Of a stretch of 32,351 bases of DNA, positions 32,338 through 32,351 are shown one piece after another. Made by a program: the position numbers and the translations under genes. Source of the stretch: JAICTV01 sp035634055 (GTDB lineage Bacteria > Planctomycetota > Phycisphaerae > Tepidisphaerales > Tepidisphaeraceae); NCBI GenBank assembly GCA_035634055.1, contig DASQDR010000234.1:1-32351 (forward strand). The letters are read 5' to 3'. The notes beneath the pieces were generated by a model. It did no database searches and had not been told where the DNA came from. It worked only from the letters and a program-made list of their open reading frames with translations. How positions within the stretch are numbered: the stretch's first letter is position 1; each line of letters starts with the position of its first letter.

Positions 32338-32351
32338 CTACTCGTCACAGG

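Overview
The window is GC-rich, densely coding and looks like a chromosomal segment of an uncultured Planctomycetota-type bacterium. I infer this from the gene set: a zinc-ribbon membrane protein, an exported ThuA-like protein, an LptF/LptG pair with large periplasmic inserts, a lone BlaI-type repressor and a SurA_N/PpiD-like protein. No 16S or other decisive marker is present, so the phylum is an inference.

Positions 1-12350 are housekeeping genes, nearly all on the minus strand: a partial zinc-ribbon protein, ThuA, PolX, LptG, LptF, a class I/II aminotransferase, a BlaI-like repressor, tRNA-Lys(CTT) with a clear promoter and terminator, a SurA_N/PpiD-like anchored protein and an exported TPR-type protein. 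Three of the gaps between same-direction genes carry one family of degenerate 7-bp tandem repeats.

Positions 12767-18439 (plus strand) hold an RNA-repair operon, hen1-pnkp, whose catalytic residues fall almost exactly where they do in the Clostridium thermocellum enzymes. A TIR-like (CAP12/Pycsar-type) NADase candidate with a beta-rich C-terminal domain and an AhpD-like protein follow. Positions 18642-22321 encode acetate kinase and phosphoketolase, overlapping by 4 bp, which together make acetate and ATP from xylulose-5-phosphate.

Positions 22460-32028 are a type I-C CRISPR-Cas locus: cas3, then cas5c-cas8c-cas7c-cas4-cas1-cas2, then an array with two identical 32-nt repeats. Three things set it apart. 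(1) The 366-bp cas3-cas5c gap contains, on the minus strand, a degenerate CRISPR repeat with an almost intact 11-nt crRNA handle, a spacer-like segment and a terminator. The first 11 nt of that spacer match two sites just upstream of a good promoter for the cas5c operon. Both sites have the type I-C PAM TTC, and the single seed mismatch at the second site is at position 6, which type I effectors do not read. This is the architecture of a CreA/CreR-like guide that turns Cascade into a repressor of its own operon or of a hidden toxin RNA. (2) Cas8c carries about 140 extra C-terminal residues with the motifs of a PD-(D/E)XK nuclease. An internal in-frame start with a Shine-Dalgarno would produce a Cas11c small subunit carrying the same nuclease. 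(3) Cas4 has a Gly/Ala-rich repeat insertion in the middle of its nuclease core.

After the second CRISPR repeat the sequence runs directly into a short minus-strand gene with a strong ribosome binding site. Either the array is really that short, or the right end is a junction with other DNA, possibly the spacer's own source.
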